Positions 33,440-45,856 of a DNA stretch of 64,000 nt are shown here, one piece after another; the first letter of the stretch is position 1, and each line of letters begins with the position of its first letter. Source of the stretch: Fusarium oxysporum f. sp. lycopersici 4287 (taxonomy: Eukaryota; Ascomycota; Sordariomycetes; Hypocreales; Nectriaceae); the NCBI RefSeq assembly GCF_000149955.1, contig NC_030998.1:124001-188000 (forward strand), read 5' to 3'. Below the pieces are notes generated by a model. The model made no database searches, was not told the DNA's origin, and saw only the letters and a list, made by a program, of their open reading frames with translations. The position numbers and the translations under genes were made by a program.

Positions 33440-33880
33440 GATGTACCAGTGAGTGTAAAGTGTTGTTTGGTGATATTGAGATGGGGTTATGAATCGGGAG
33501 CTGGAAATTCATCGCCAGCTGCCAGCTTAGATATACTTGGACATTGTATAACAATCATTGTTCTGCAGTTGTGTAGTTGATGACCAGATTTACCAACTTC
33601 GAGACGATCCCGAATTCAGTTCCAATAGGATGTTCTGTTACCGTATACGGGTGCGAGGAGGTAGCGTGAGCAGCGTGAAAGGAAATGACCTCGCTTCGAG
33701 GTTATGATGCCCTCGTCTCGAGGACAGCCCCACCCTCGGCTTATGCTACCACTCATTGAGGACAAGTAGTACGGAAACCCAGGGTGTTGATCCCTGTGAG
33801 TGTTATATCAGAAAGTAATTGGAGATTTTCAATGCCTAATCATTCTTCCACTCATCCGTGATCAAGGAGAAACAGCAGAA
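33440..33880. promoter_or_regulatory. divergent promoter, transketolase/aldolase, with paired palindromes
   Basis: A 441-bp shared upstream region with two perfect palindromes, CCTCG-CTT-CGAGG at 33689-33701 and CCTCG-TCT-CGAGG at 33711-33723, 22 bp apart. They lie 250 bp from the transketolase ATG and 158 bp from the aldolase ATG. Confidence 0.6.
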
Positions 33881-34871
33881 ATGGATTCCTGGCTGGATGT
33901 TCAGAAGCAGAACCGCACCCTGCAAATCCTCCGCTCGGCGGCCGAGGGCAGGTATGGTGTCTTGGCTGTGATTTGGTGGGCAACCCTTATTCGGACTGAA
34001 ATGGACTATTCTCATGCGCAATTTCATTGTTCAGTTACAACATCGAGCACCTGACAGCGCTAGTTCGCGCTGCCGAAGCCAAGAGGTCACCTCTTATTCT
34101 TCTACTCTTCCCTTCAACTGTCAAACAGCTCCCGACGTTGGCATGGGCAGCAGCAGCAGCAGTCAAGTCAGCAACTGTACCGCTGTCGCTCCATCTAGAC
34201 CATGCGCAGGACGAAACGCAGATCCGAGAAATTGCTGCAACTTTGCCGTTTGATTCGATTATGGTGGACATGAGCCATTATGACCACGACGAGAACTTAG
34301 AAAAGACCAAAGTTTTGACGAGAATTTGCCATGGTCACGGCATCGCTGTTGAGGCTGAAAGTGGGCGCATCAATGGGGGAGAAGAGGGTATTGCGGACAC
34401 AGGATCTCTGGAAGGTGAGTAAGGCGATACCAAGCCAATGCCTACACGGGGAAGCTTGAGACTGATGGCTTAACACAAGCACTCTTCACCACGCCTAGAG
34501 AGGTCGAAGACTTTCTAGCTGCCGAAATCGACCTTCTTGCGCCGAGCATAGGTAACATCCACGGCGACTACGGCCCAGCCGGGCCTCAGCTCGACTTTGG
34601 CCGACTGTCCAGCGTCAACACTCAGGTTAGCGGTCGCGTGATCATGGCGCTCCACGGCACAAACGACTTTACGCCTGAGATCATGCAATGCTGCATCCAG
34701 AACGGTGCAATTAAATTAAACATCAATAAGCTTATCCTGGAGAGTTGGAATACTTATGTCAGAGAGCATTCTCAGGAGCCGCTGATGCAGCTCATGGATG
34801 GTGGTATGACTGTGCTCCAAGCCGAGGTTGAGCGGTGGATGGATATCTGTGGAAGTAGCGGGAAATCATAG
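33881..34871 (+). CDS. short class II ketose-bisphosphate aldolase-like protein
   Basis: Exons 33881-33975, 34035-34414 and 34480-34871 give 288 residues. This is the size of bacterial tagatose/fructose-bisphosphate aldolases (GatY/KbaY type), shorter than the roughly 360-residue fungal glycolytic enzyme. Motifs for the zinc-dependent fold are AVICYNIEHLTALVRAAE (rebuilt across intron 1), LHLDHAQD, VDMSHYDHDENLEKT, GNIHGDYGP and IMALHGTND, with the zinc histidines in the second, fourth and fifth. It would cleave a ketose phosphate into two smaller units. It shares a promoter with the transketolase, so an unusual ketose pathway is likely. Substrate unknown. Confidence 0.85.
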
Positions 34872-35557
34872 AAGAAGGATTGAGTTGTAACTTCCACGGC
34901 AATAATGACTTCACACAATCAAGTTTATCTGTTGGCCTGACATCCGTGTTTGAATCAACATTGTGCACCTAATTATTCCTACTTGGCATGCATGTCGGTG
35001 TGAAACGTTAGTTAATAAAGTCCATACCTTGACTATCGCCAAACTCTGTGCTATTCTCCCTTCAACAGTGGCATCGGCCAGACATCTCAGGGCTTAGCAC
35101 CTTCAACTAGTTGAAACTGCTTCAAAAGGGCCATCTCAAAGCTTACAAGGGGACAAAGTGGGGCCAATTTTGACTCTTCCCGTTCGCATGAGCCAGGCTC
35201 CAGATTTAGCCCCCGAAGAGTACCTGCTGCTTCACACCATCCCTGGTTGGTCATTAGTACGAGCTTAACTGCCGGCCGGCCTCGTTGCGAGCCCACCTCG
35301 AAGCGAGGTCCGCCCCCTGCTTCTGTGTTGTTTTGATCACCTAAATTTATGAGTGTAAAGAAAGCAATTGGCACTTTGAAACTCAGAAGCGACAAGCGAC
35401 GAGCCTGTCCACGGAGTGAACCAAACCGGCTTCATGGACAAGTGATACAAGAGGCTGTATAATGAATAGATAGATGAAGAAGCAGACCCACCGGATTATC
35501 AGTGTACTTTTGACTGCTGCTTTTTACCCCTACCTATAGTCCTCTTGTTTTTCAACC
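34872..35557. other. intergenic, upstream region of the second transketolase-like gene
   Basis: About 690 bp. It holds the palindrome pair at 35280-35308 and no gene. Confidence 0.5.
35280..35308. promoter_or_regulatory. paired CTCG-N3-CGAG palindromes
   Basis: CCTCG-TTG-CGAGC at 35280-35292 and CCTCG-AAG-CGAGG at 35296-35308, the latter a perfect 15-bp palindrome with its flanking A and T. They are 250 bp upstream of the transketolase-like ATG at 35558. The same motif pair marks the other promoters of the group. Confidence 0.55.
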
Positions 35558-37390
35558 ATGAACTCCATGATGCATCACACTCCCGCCGAAGCCTCGGGTG
35601 ACTCTCGAGCCAGTGGAAGCTCCTCTCATGAGCTTCAAAAGCTCGACAGAGTCTCGAAGCTGCTCGTAGGTTTCATCTCGCAGTTGAACAAAGAAGGATA
35701 TGAGTAAGTCTCATCACAAAAGTAATAGCTTGGATGACATTTATCTGAGCAGTCGTGTAGATCTTCCAGGCTCAAGGCTTCTATTGGAACTGCTCTCTTC
35801 AAGCATGTGATGAGATATGCACCAGAGAACAGTCACTACTTTAACCGGGATCGTTTAGTCGTGTCAGGACGTAGGTTTCGTTCCCAGTGTCTACCTAGCT
35901 ATTTCTCTGTACCAACTCACATACCTGCCTACAGATTACGCTGGCAGATGGCAAGACTTGTTTGTGCATCTGATTGCAGCAAAGGGCCTCGCCGTCGACC
36001 CTTTAGGAGTTGCCAGCGTCTTTTCCAGAACAACAACTCTTCCGTGTCACTCAAATCAAGCAATCTCGAGTGCTATAGGTCAGGCAATTGCAATGAGAAA
36101 CCTTACGATGCTCTACAACAAGCCAGGCCTGGAGCTGCTAGACAACATGATTTGGTGCGTCATCGACGATGCCAGGTTTCAGCAGGACAGTGCTCTTAAT
36201 ACAGTCGCTCTTGCCGGCAGTTGGAAGCTAAGTAATCTCTGTATCATTTACGATAGCATGTATGATTCAATGAGCGATAAGCTTGAAGTTAACAACCTCA
36301 AGACGCGTGGCTGGAATGTAATTGAACTGGTGAATGACGACGACCTCACTATCACCGGTGGGTTTTGCCAGTGTGTTTCCCGCAATTATTGAACCACTCT
36401 CTAATCCAAAACAAAGCTCTGTGTGCGGCCCTCAGTACCTCAAGAAGAAGCAATGCGCCGACCTTGATCAGTGTCCAGTCGCCCAACAGCTCCTTATCAC
36501 ACTGGCTACACTCTCATCCCAACAACAACAATCCGCTCTACCTCCCGCTAGAACTTTACGACGTCTTCCAAGATGTTTTCAAGAAAAGCAACCTCTACGA
36601 GGCCGATTGGCTGGTGAGGGTGAAGAGATACCGGGAACTGTACCCAGCGCTCGCCAGGGAGTTCTGGAATCACGTTGCTGGCAAGCCAGCCACCATCACT
36701 CAACACCAAACTGCCCTCACTGGCCCAATAACCCCACCTCTATCGCCCTGGCCAGCTGAGCAGCGCTCTCGGAGAGGAGATCACAGTTCCCTCGGAAGAG
36801 ACAAGTTCTCACAGCAGCCAGACAGGCGTTCGAGGCCAGGTAGGACAAAGCCCGAAACCCTTCACATCCGCCCCTGCGACGCCGAAGAGGCTGCAGGTGC
36901 CTTTCTCGTGTCCATCAGATCGACCAAGTTACCAACAACTATTTCCTTGCCACAAAATGGTGCCGCAAGCTTTCCTGGTCACTCGTCTCGTTTAGGTGTG
37001 ACACTTGGAGCTTACGCCTTCTCTAAATGTCACGACGAGGACTTTGACTTGACTCTCATGACCGCTGGTGTTGGGATTCACTATGCCATGGGCACGCAAG
37101 AGTTTCTCATAAGGGAGTATGGTCTGAAAGCTAGATTAGTGTCATGTCCCTGCCTTAGGCTTTTTCAGTTGCAGACAGAGGAGTACAGGAAATCTGTCCT
37201 TCAGATGCAGAGCAGGAAACCGACGGTGGCAATTGACTTTGGGAATAGCCAGGGCTGGAAGCCTTATGCGGACGCGTTAGTGTTGTTGAAAGAAAGCGTG
37301 AATGTAGAAATAGAGGCCAATATGCCGAATAGGATTGGACCTAGGGTTAAAGACTTTGTTAAGGAGTTTAAAAAGAGAAATATTTTATAA
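35558..37390 (+). CDS. degenerate transketolase paralogue lacking the catalytic PYR segment
   Basis: Exons 35558-35703, 35770-35870, 35935-36357 and 36417-37390 stay in frame and give 547 residues, about 190 fewer than the neighbour. Regions alike are KHVMRYAPENSHYFNRDRLVV, YNKPGLELLDNMIWCVIDDARFQQDS, LSNLCIIYDS and LHIRPCDAEEAAGAF. The GHPGS cofactor motif is gone, GDAC has become DDAR, and the whole block with the catalytic REHAM and GEDGPTH is replaced by a low-complexity, Arg/Ser-rich linker of about 40 residues. A thiamine enzyme of this kind should be inactive. Yet no stop or frame shift has accumulated and its introns are intact. It may be a young pseudogene or a non-enzymatic protein, for example one that pairs with the active enzyme. 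Confidence 0.7.
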
Positions 37391-38576
37391 GTAAAATTTA
37401 TAAAAATATATCTTGTCTCTGCCCCGTGGCCATCGAACCCTATCACCTCCGATTTATATGCGCCTTTGACAGCCTCTCGGGTTTTCAAACCCTCTTTATG
37501 AAGATTATTAACCTTACTCTAAGCCATTCCTCATTGCGATGTCTGAACCGTACGTCCATTGACTCTATTGCTGCCTATCGCCATTATTCTTCGTGCTAAC
37601 CCGCAGACTAACATCACTTGGTAGTGTTGAGGCCAAGACGGAGTGCCTAAATTATCTTATCAGCAATCTCTGCTTCTATTTTATCAACATGCGCCTTTTT
37701 TCCCTACCTAGACGCGTTTAAACCACGCTACCTTGACCAGTACAAGCATTGTGTTTTCGTTTCTAGTGGGAATTGTAGGTTCCTTTGCCGCAATGCCTGC
37801 AATGCGTATTTCTTCAAGCACTCGATCGAGGTCGGGTGTCGCCTTTCCAAGCCAGATTATCACTCAAGTCGCCTTGGCATAGATCTTTGCCATAGATTGA
37901 ACTTAATATCCTTTTCCCTTTATGTCTTATTAATTAATGCGTATAGCGTCTATCTATAGAGTTCGTTTAATAGACCAATCTCGAAGATATAATAGCGCAG
38001 CAAAGAGATTTTCCCCAATTAGCAGGTAGCACCCGTTTATTAAAATAGACTCAGGCTTGTAGTCAGAGCCCCAGACATACGACAGAGCCTCATATAGACG
38101 ACTGCTTCCTGAGTTCTCTAGGGCGCAGTCGAATAGTTGACATTAGATAGGGTCATACTCGTCTTGATGCGGCAACAGACGAAGTAAGCGAATACTGTTG
38201 TCTAGTAGATAAGTATCACGGTGGAGGGGGCTGTAGAATAGACATAGCTCGAGCTGAGACTTCTGTGAGAACTAATAGAGACTTTAACAAGAAGCTGAAG
38301 TATGGCATCTTGCAGGGAGTTAAGACTCTACTATAATGTATCGAGTACTAAGATTAATCTTTTAACTAGTATAGTATCCCGTCGGATGGTTGCCCCGGTT
38401 CCACAATAATAAGAGTCTGGCCAGTGTTGCAACATGGGGTGCATCCGGAGGCGGAGCAGTTCCGACTTTTGAAATGCGGTAGTTTCTTTATAAGTGATGT
38501 CTATAAATGGATGAATGAATACTTTGTGTTGGTGGCCATGACTTAAAAAACTCACAGATTTACAATTTTTACCCTT
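37391..38576. other. intergenic, AT-rich, possible relic
   Basis: About 1.2 kb with no open frame of note. Parts look like decayed coding DNA but I cannot identify a family. CGG/CCG words cluster at 38381-38465 upstream of the SDR gene. Confidence 0.4.
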
Positions 38577-39770
38577 ATGTCGCGCTACTTCACAATGCTA
38601 TCGCTCCCAAGAGAGGGATTCACAATTGACTTCGTGGCCAAGTTAGTCCGATGCACCATCCTGAATCCTGCCATAACTATTTTGCTGGCCATAGGCTCAT
38701 ACTTTGCATCATCCAATTTAAACTGGAATCACAGATCAGACGCACTTGGATTACACATCTACTACCTAACTGCCTTTAGCCTTCTTTTGCATCTGACTGA
38801 CTGTTTGAACACACAATACAACAATAACTGGACCACCGACCCAGGGTGGGACTGGAACAACGAGATTGTTGTCATCACAGGAGGCAGCAGTGGAATTGGA
38901 GCCCATCTTGCTCAAAATTTGCATTCTCGGAATCCAAACACCAAGGTCATTATCATCGATTATGTCCCATTGACCTGGGAACCACTTGAAGGTGCATACA
39001 CAAAGTACTACCAATGCGACCTCAGTAACAGCTCCCAGATTCGCCTCATCTGTGAACAAATTCGAGCTGAAGTCGGCCACCCTACAGTTCTTGTCAACAA
39101 CGCCGGTATCTGTCGAGGTGCTACTGTCTGCGATGGTTCATACGCGGATGTCGAGGCTACCATGCGGACAAACCTCATCGCACCATTCTTGCTGGTCAAG
39201 GAATTTGGGCCAGAAATGGTGCGTCGAAATCACGGCCATATAATCAATATCAGTTCAATGAGTGCGTTTCTCCCGCCTGCGAAAGTGGCCGACTACGCCG
39301 CTACCAAGGCTGGGTTGATAGCCTTGCATGAGGTGAGTCTACGATACATTTGTATGGCGGTTTTAAGCACGGTCTTACACTCTTAGGCGCTTCAACTTGA
39401 GTTGAAGGAATCTCCACGGGTCAGACTCTCACTATTAGTTCTCAGTTTTACCCGCACTCCTTTGTTCAAGGGAGAGACAAATCAGTCCAATTTCTTATTC
39501 CCACTGTTGCATGTTGAGTCCGTCAGCGAGACGATTGCGAAAACGTTGTGGACCGGCTATGGCAAGACAATTTACATGCCCGGCATCATGCGTTACATCA
39601 CGATCTTAGTAAGTTGATTGCTTCCGTTGATTGAAGCCATATTGATCTTTGAGGAATAGAAGGGCGGACCGGAATGGCTGTGGCTCTTAGCAAGGAAAGG
39701 AACTGGCAGTACCCGGGTTGATTTCAGAGGAAGACAGAAACTGGATTCCAAGACAGGGTCATTGCTTTAG
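38577..39770 (+). CDS. membrane-anchored short-chain dehydrogenase (retinol-dehydrogenase-like)
   Basis: Exons 38577-39332, 39387-39608 and 39660-39770 give 362 residues. One or two hydrophobic segments come first (AITILLAIGSYFA and YYLTAFSLLLHL), then the SDR domain with VVITGGSSGIG, VLVNNAGICRG, INISSMSAF and the catalytic YAATKAG. This layout is that of SDR16C-type dehydrogenases, which act on lipid-like alcohols at the ER or lipid droplets. The long-chain alcohol oxidase-like gene lies 1.1 kb downstream in the same direction, so both may treat hydrophobic alcohols or aldehydes. Introns are 54 and 51 bp. Confidence 0.87.
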
Positions 39771-40910
39771 CTTTGAACGGGCCAAGACAGCCATTCTGTC
39801 AAGTGGACGAAGCATGATTACGAAAGTATTTCAGTCAGGTTATGACCTCCCAGTTACACTTGCCTTCACTAAGTAGACAGGCCTTAGCAGCAGAGGTCAA
39901 GAGAGGTCGTCCATCAGCACGGAGGAGGACTGTTGCATGGAAAAGCCGGGTTCGCATATGTTGATGGGAATATGCCCTTACCCGGCTGGTCAATGGTGGC
40001 CAGGACATTTCGGAGCCATCCCGCTACTTGATCGTCGGGTCCCGCTTGTTAACGGGGCGTTGAGTTGGAGCAGATTTACTGGGGCCGATATTACCGTAAT
40101 GCCAAACAGCTACAGGAGGGATAGATGCAGAGCTAGCTTGACATTTCTAACTTCGAGAGTACTAGAGACATGGCTTGTCATAATTTGGGATTACGGAGAT
40201 TGACTGCGTTGATGGTTTAGTAGTATTGGTAGTATCCCAATCTTGAGTTCCAGTTGCAGGTTGAACCGCATCCACTTGACGTCTCTCCAATCGAGAAAAT
40301 CCCCGTGGCGTACACGGGTCACAGAATCCTGACCTCGGCATGACGCTTTGATGATTATTCAGTTGGTGGCTTCGACGCGAGTTGCCCCCACTAACAACAA
40401 GCCTGATTACGGAATCGTGCCATCGGCCACCACGGAAGCGCTCCGCATTTTATTTCAGGACTAGCTTGCGAAGATCTGCCGAGGGATGTTTCCAACAGAA
40501 TCTGACTCTCAAACCATCACGATTCTGGATATGGTTTCGATCACATATAAACATCAATGTAACAGCTAATCAACATAATCTTGAAAATAACAATGGAGTT
40601 ATTGGATTTCATTATATAATCCACTGTCGATCTGGGAAATCGTATCTGTGAACAACGGAGGGAATTTGTCTGATCTGATTCTTGCAGATCTAAGTCGGGA
40701 TGGCTCCAGCAATGGGCTAACGATGTTAGTGCCCAACAAACTTGAATAATGAGGGGCAAACCCGGGGTAGCCTTTACCCCAGATTGACATGTGATGTAAC
40801 CTGGTCACCGAAAAGCTAAAAGATGTCTGCTGCCTTTCCTGGGGACTCAAAGCGCCAGATCCTCGCATTTCATTCATTCTGAAAGCAGGGTAACACACAT
40901 ACTCCTCATC
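39771..40910. other. intergenic, GMC oxidase upstream region
   Basis: About 1.1 kb without a supported gene. CATCGGCCACCACGGAAG at 40421-40438 resembles CATCGGTACCACGGAAG at 54348-54364, before the alpha/beta hydrolase. Confidence 0.45.
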
Positions 40911-43308
40911 ATGGCGACCCGTACTAGAATTGACCTTCCAGAAGGTCCAAGCTCAGGGCCTCTGACAGATGCACAATGGCAGGTCTTGATGGCTATCATG
41001 GATACCATTATCGCTCCTTGTCCTGAAAGCACGATACCTGCTGGCCAGACCAGTGCTCTACTTACTAACTGTGATGCCTCTACTCTCCATGCCTTTCTTG
41101 CCGAAACGCCTTCCAACATGCCACTGTTTCAGGAAATCTTGAAGCGTCTGCTGGCCAATCTCCATGCCGATAAACTGTCTGCCATTGGCACAGTATGTTC
41201 CCTTCTTGGGTAAGCCTTCTCCACTCCCGACCTTCCAGCAGCACGGTGATTCTTAATATCGTTATATGGCAGGAATCGAGCTGGTGCCCTCACTCTCACT
41301 GGTTACTTCACACTGTTTTGCGATCTGTCTATCCAAGATCGGACACTAGTGCTGAATTCTTGGCAAAGGAGCTCTCTAGCTACCTTGCGCGTCCTCTTCA
41401 AACAACTCTCAATCATTGGCAAGCATGTTTATCTCCGATCAAGTACCCTTTTCAATGAAGTCGTTGGCTTTCCATCCACTCCACCTGGATGGCACCCAGT
41501 CGAATCCTACCCCTTCGAGTTCATGCAGTTCAACAACTCGGATTACCATGTTCAACTCGATACAGATGTTGTTATTGTGGGTTCAGGATGCGGCGCAGGA
41601 GTAGTCGCAAGGACAATTGCCATGGCAGGCCACCGCGTCTTGGTCGTAGATAAAGGACATCATTTCGAAACCTCTTCGCTACCTCTCGATCAAAGTGCAG
41701 GATATTTCCACCTTTTCGAACAGGGAGGTCTGGTATCCTCTGAAGATGGATCTATCTCTACGCTTGCAGGATCATGCTTTGGCGGAGGCGGAACAGTCAA
41801 CTGGAGCGCGTGTCTACAGCTCCAAAACACAGTCCGCGATGAATGGGCTGACGAGCGAGGGCTTGAGTTCTTCAAATCAGCCAAGTTTCAGGCACATCTT
41901 GACTCGGTCTGCGAGCGCATGGGCGTCAGCAACGAGCCTATCAATCAAAACCACGGCAACTCTGTTTTGCTGGAAGGTGGGCGCAGACTTGGATACAGCG
42001 CTAAGCCGGTGCCCCAGAACACAGGCAACTGCGACCATCAGGACGGATTCTGCTCCATGGGTTGCTGGATGGGTAAGAAGCAAGGTCCAGTGAATGGTTG
42101 GTTACCAGATGCCGCCAGGTGCGGAGCCAAGTTCATGTCAGGTTTTTACGTTAACAGAGTACTTTTTAAGAACCCTGGTGGTAGGAAAGTGGCCAGTGGT
42201 GTGACTGGCACTTGGAGACCAAGAGATGGCCCGGATTCTTCGGCAAGATCGGTAACAATTAACGCGAAGAGAGTTGTGATTTCAGCTGGCAGTCTGTGTA
42301 GTCCGATCATCTTGAAGAATAGTGGACTCAAGGTAAGCAACACAGGCTCTCTTTGGACGTTGTTATGGCCTGCTAACACGGCAGGATAGAACAAGCATAT
42401 TGGACGCAACCTCCATCTACACCCAACATCATTCGTGTCAGCAATCTTTGAACAAGAGACACGGCCGTGGGAAGGTATGCCACCATACTCTAGACTTCCC
42501 TATTCTAGTAGTGCTCGCTTGTTAACACATTGCAGGCGGAATTCTCACCTCTGTTGTCTCGAGCTTTGACAACATTGACGGACATGGTCACGGTGTAAGG
42601 CTTGAGCGTCCCGCAATGCTAGTAAGTCTACCCAAATAACTAAATTTGGAAACAAAACTGATCTAGTGACAGCCTTCGATGTGTCTTACATGGTGCAACT
42701 GGACATCAGGGCCTGAATATAAAGCTATGATATCCAAGTACAGGCACATGGAAGCATACATTGCTATTACTCGAGATCGTCACAGCGGCCACGTCACAGC
42801 AGACCCGATAAATGGCACACCGCGTTTGGTTTATACTCCCTCCAAATTCGATGTCAGTAACAACTTGAAGGGCATGCTTGCCCTGGCAAAGATCCTCTAC
42901 ACCCAAGGCGCCACGGAGATACATCCCATTCTTCCCGGTCTTGAGCCATTTATACGGCAGCAGGAGAGTTTGTCGGATGGTGCTCACAGCCCCTCAGAGG
43001 CTATAGATCCAAGGTTTTCGCAGTGGCTAAAGAAAATGGAAGCTCATGGGAACAAGACGCCAGATACACCGTATGGCTCTGCTCATCAGATGGGCACGTG
43101 TCGCATGAGCACCAAAGAAGCCGATGGAGTCGTGGATAAGTTTGGGAGGGTTTGGGGCTGTGAGAATTTGATCGTCGCGGATGCAAGTGTGTTTCCTAGT
43201 GCGAGTGGTGTCAACCCTATGGTCACTACCATGGCGATCTGTGAACACATTGGCTTGGCCATGGCAGAGGAGTTGGCTCGGGATACTCAGGAGCGCCCTA
43301 GGTTGTAG
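40911..43308 (+). CDS. GMC oxidoreductase, long-chain fatty alcohol oxidase-like
   Basis: Exons 40911-41209, 41273-42332, 42390-42474, 42536-42621 and 42673-43308 give 721 residues, right for the FAO family. The N-terminal 200 residues are the helical domain typical of fatty alcohol oxidases. FAD binding is at DVVIVGSGCGAGVVA, then GSCFGGGGTVNWSACL, and the C-terminal block has GSAHQMGTCRMS and the family end SGVNPMVTTMAICEHIG. Such enzymes oxidise long-chain alcohols to aldehydes and make hydrogen peroxide. The last intron uses the second AG (GTGACAG), because the first would leave a stop. No peroxisomal signal is present. It is convergent with the Zn2Cys6 gene. Confidence 0.88.
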
Positions 43309-43683
43309 TTAAGCGATATCTTTCCGTGAGACACTTGCTGCGTGTATAGCGTTATCTCTGCTCGAGATTACAATGATAAATCTTACCATCATAAATTCAT
43401 CAGAGAAAGTGAAAAATCATGAGTGACGAAATCAGCCATTTTGACCAGGAACTATGTATCTATTTCTCTTCAACTATCACCCTAAACTCGCTGCCTCCCA
43501 GTATTGGAAGCCCATCGTATCAGAGTCAAATGGGAAAGATAGAGTTAAAGCATCTTGGAGAGATAGATCTCCCTCCAGGACTGTATCCAATAATTCATGC
43601 ACTGGGTTCTGTTCTGGGTCTTCATTTGAACCGTGGTCTTCCGCCTCACGTTGTTAGTTCCGGTAAAACTTTAATTTAGCCTT
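43309..43683. other. convergent intergenic region
   Basis: About 375 bp between two 3' ends, with only short frames. Confidence 0.5.
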
Positions 43684-45856
43684 TTACTGACCTTCTTGTC
43701 CTATCGTAATGGTCTGATGCATCTTCAAGAGTAGATCGAACGACTTCCGAACAGACAGGCTAAAGGAGGAGAGCGCCTCGAGAACTGCGTGGCATTTCTC
43801 CCATGACTCGGCCACTCCTACATGGTCTAGAGTAGCCCACAGCGAGGGGCATAGACGACATGTCATGAGCACGAGGCTAGCGGTCCAGGCATCTACAGCA
43901 TCGGTTAGCCAATGAATACAGGTGAAGAAGGCGTAATTACATAGACTATTCCACCACCACGCTCCAGTTTTTTCTGTACGGAAGGTATCATGAACTAGAT
44001 TTATCAGTCGAATCGCAGAGTTGACGCATGTTCTGGCTCCGTCTCGCTTGAAGGATGAATGCAAGCCATCATCTGCATCATCCGAGGCGTCAGAAGCTAG
44101 CAGTTGAGTCAAGATTGGCCGATAAAGCATGACACGTAGATATATAAAACTAATATGAGTCAGCAAGCATATTTCGTTTGATGCTTCATAGTACCAGAGA
44201 TCGTACCGTGCGTGGAGTACATTTCTCTGAATGGCGAGGATCTTATCATCCTCCGGCGAGATGGACTCCATAGTTATGGGTTTGGTCCACGAGAGAGAGC
44301 TGGGAACACTCGACTCGAAGGCTTGAAGCCGCCTGTGCAGCTCAACGAAAATATCCATGCTCTGGCAGGCGGTGTTCGTATGAGACATAAGATTCTGGCC
44401 GTCGTCAGGGACCCTGCATTGCCAGGGCTTGTACACCTTTGATAGCATGCTATCAAGGATGATACTCAAACGAACAGATTCATTCTGAAAATGCAGCTTG
44501 GTTTTTGCAATACCCTCTACACTTTGGACATCAAAGGTCATGCTCTCCGGTACAGCAAGCGCAGAGAGATTGGTGATCATTGTTGGCCGTCCAAATGTCA
44601 TACTCACGAGACTGTACTTTATTAGCAATTGAAGTGACAGTGCTTTTTGGTCCTTACGTATCCAGAACAATGCATCCATGCCATGTCCGGCGCCGAATCT
44701 GCCATAGCCGTGACTCGTGCTGATCGTACGGCGGTATGCTATGGAGTCCAAGACCTTGGGCCACCCGACATGCCATACCAACAGCATTCCAACAGCGATC
44801 TGGGAATGGAGTGCCCTGCAAGACAAGCGCTACCAGGAGGAGAGTTTGGACAACGCTCAAGTCGTTCAAGTCTAGCAAATCGAGGCCAATGTTCTGCTTG
44901 GATCGACTGAAGAAGAGTTCGTAGGCAGTAGTTTTCGCCGCCTTAGAAAGATCTGAGAAGATACATCCAAGCGCGAAGATGGCATTAAGTGAAGAATGAA
45001 ATGCGATTGAAGTTGGATCTTCCCCCAGACCCAGATGTCGATATTCATCTACAGTTGAGGTCCGTCCACTTGGTAGCCACAGCGACTCATAGGCATGCTC
45101 GAAAGCATCTTTGTCGAAGATGGGATACAGATAGTAGGCCCGTTTAAAGTATCTCTCTTTGAGATGATCTGCCAGGGCCCGTGGGGGAAGGACGAACTTT
45201 TCCATGCCGTTAAAGACAGATGGGTTCTGTAAAGTAGCGGCCTGGGAGTGTCTGGATGCCTGACGAGCCAAGAGTGGACTCGCAGTTCCACAAGCCTCAT
45301 TCAAGAAAGAAGCAGCAGAAGACGAACCGTAGAAAGCCTGACTCGTGTCGCGACATTGCGCGATGCCCTCTTCGGATGTAGCTGTTCCCATAGCAGTGAC
45401 CCGCCTAGCATTGGTAGAACTCTCGATACTCTCGTTGGCAGACGATGATAATGGAGTAAGTATTTGACCCTGTGATATTCCCATGACGACAGCGTCTAGC
45501 TCGGCTTGGCTCTGTGTGTAGACCTGCCTGTCCACGTGTACATTCTGGAGCGTGTCAGGGTTTATACCATGCGCCGTACAAGCCTGCTCCAGCTGGCGAA
45601 TACGGTCGTGGAGAGATTTTGTGTAGCTATAACAATCAGTCAGTTAATGTATCCTCTCAAATCCTACCACTTACTCGTCGCTACATGCCGTCCGCGCATT
45701 CCCCACCTGGTAGATGCACTGCTCAATGCCTAATTGTCGGCGCCGACATGTTGAGCAGAGCGGCTTGACCCCGTCGCAACGGGCCTTGCGTTCCCGGCAA
45801 GGTTCGCAGGCCAGCGTCACCTTGCGACGGCGTTGGCGTGGTTGCTGCTCTGACAT
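43684..45856 (-). CDS. Zn2Cys6 fungal transcription factor
   Basis: Exons 45856-45675, 45626-44658, 44611-44207 and 44149-43684 give 673 residues. The zinc cluster has cysteines 17, 20, 27, 34, 37 and 47, in an Arg/Lys-rich context, followed by a short coiled linker SLHDRIRQLEQA. The regulator domain shows AYYLYPIFDKDAFEHAYESLW, AQGLGLH and the DTLVSMTFGRP signature, which appears only when the 46-bp intron is removed. The third intron (57 bp, no stop) can be read through, giving a protein longer by 19 residues. It lies among oxidases and is the likely regulator of that cluster. Confidence 0.88.

Noticed and set aside
37500..38300. Possible decayed transposase or zinc-finger gene
   Set aside because: Cys/His residues are scattered with no recognisable spacing, and no frame or terminal repeats support it.
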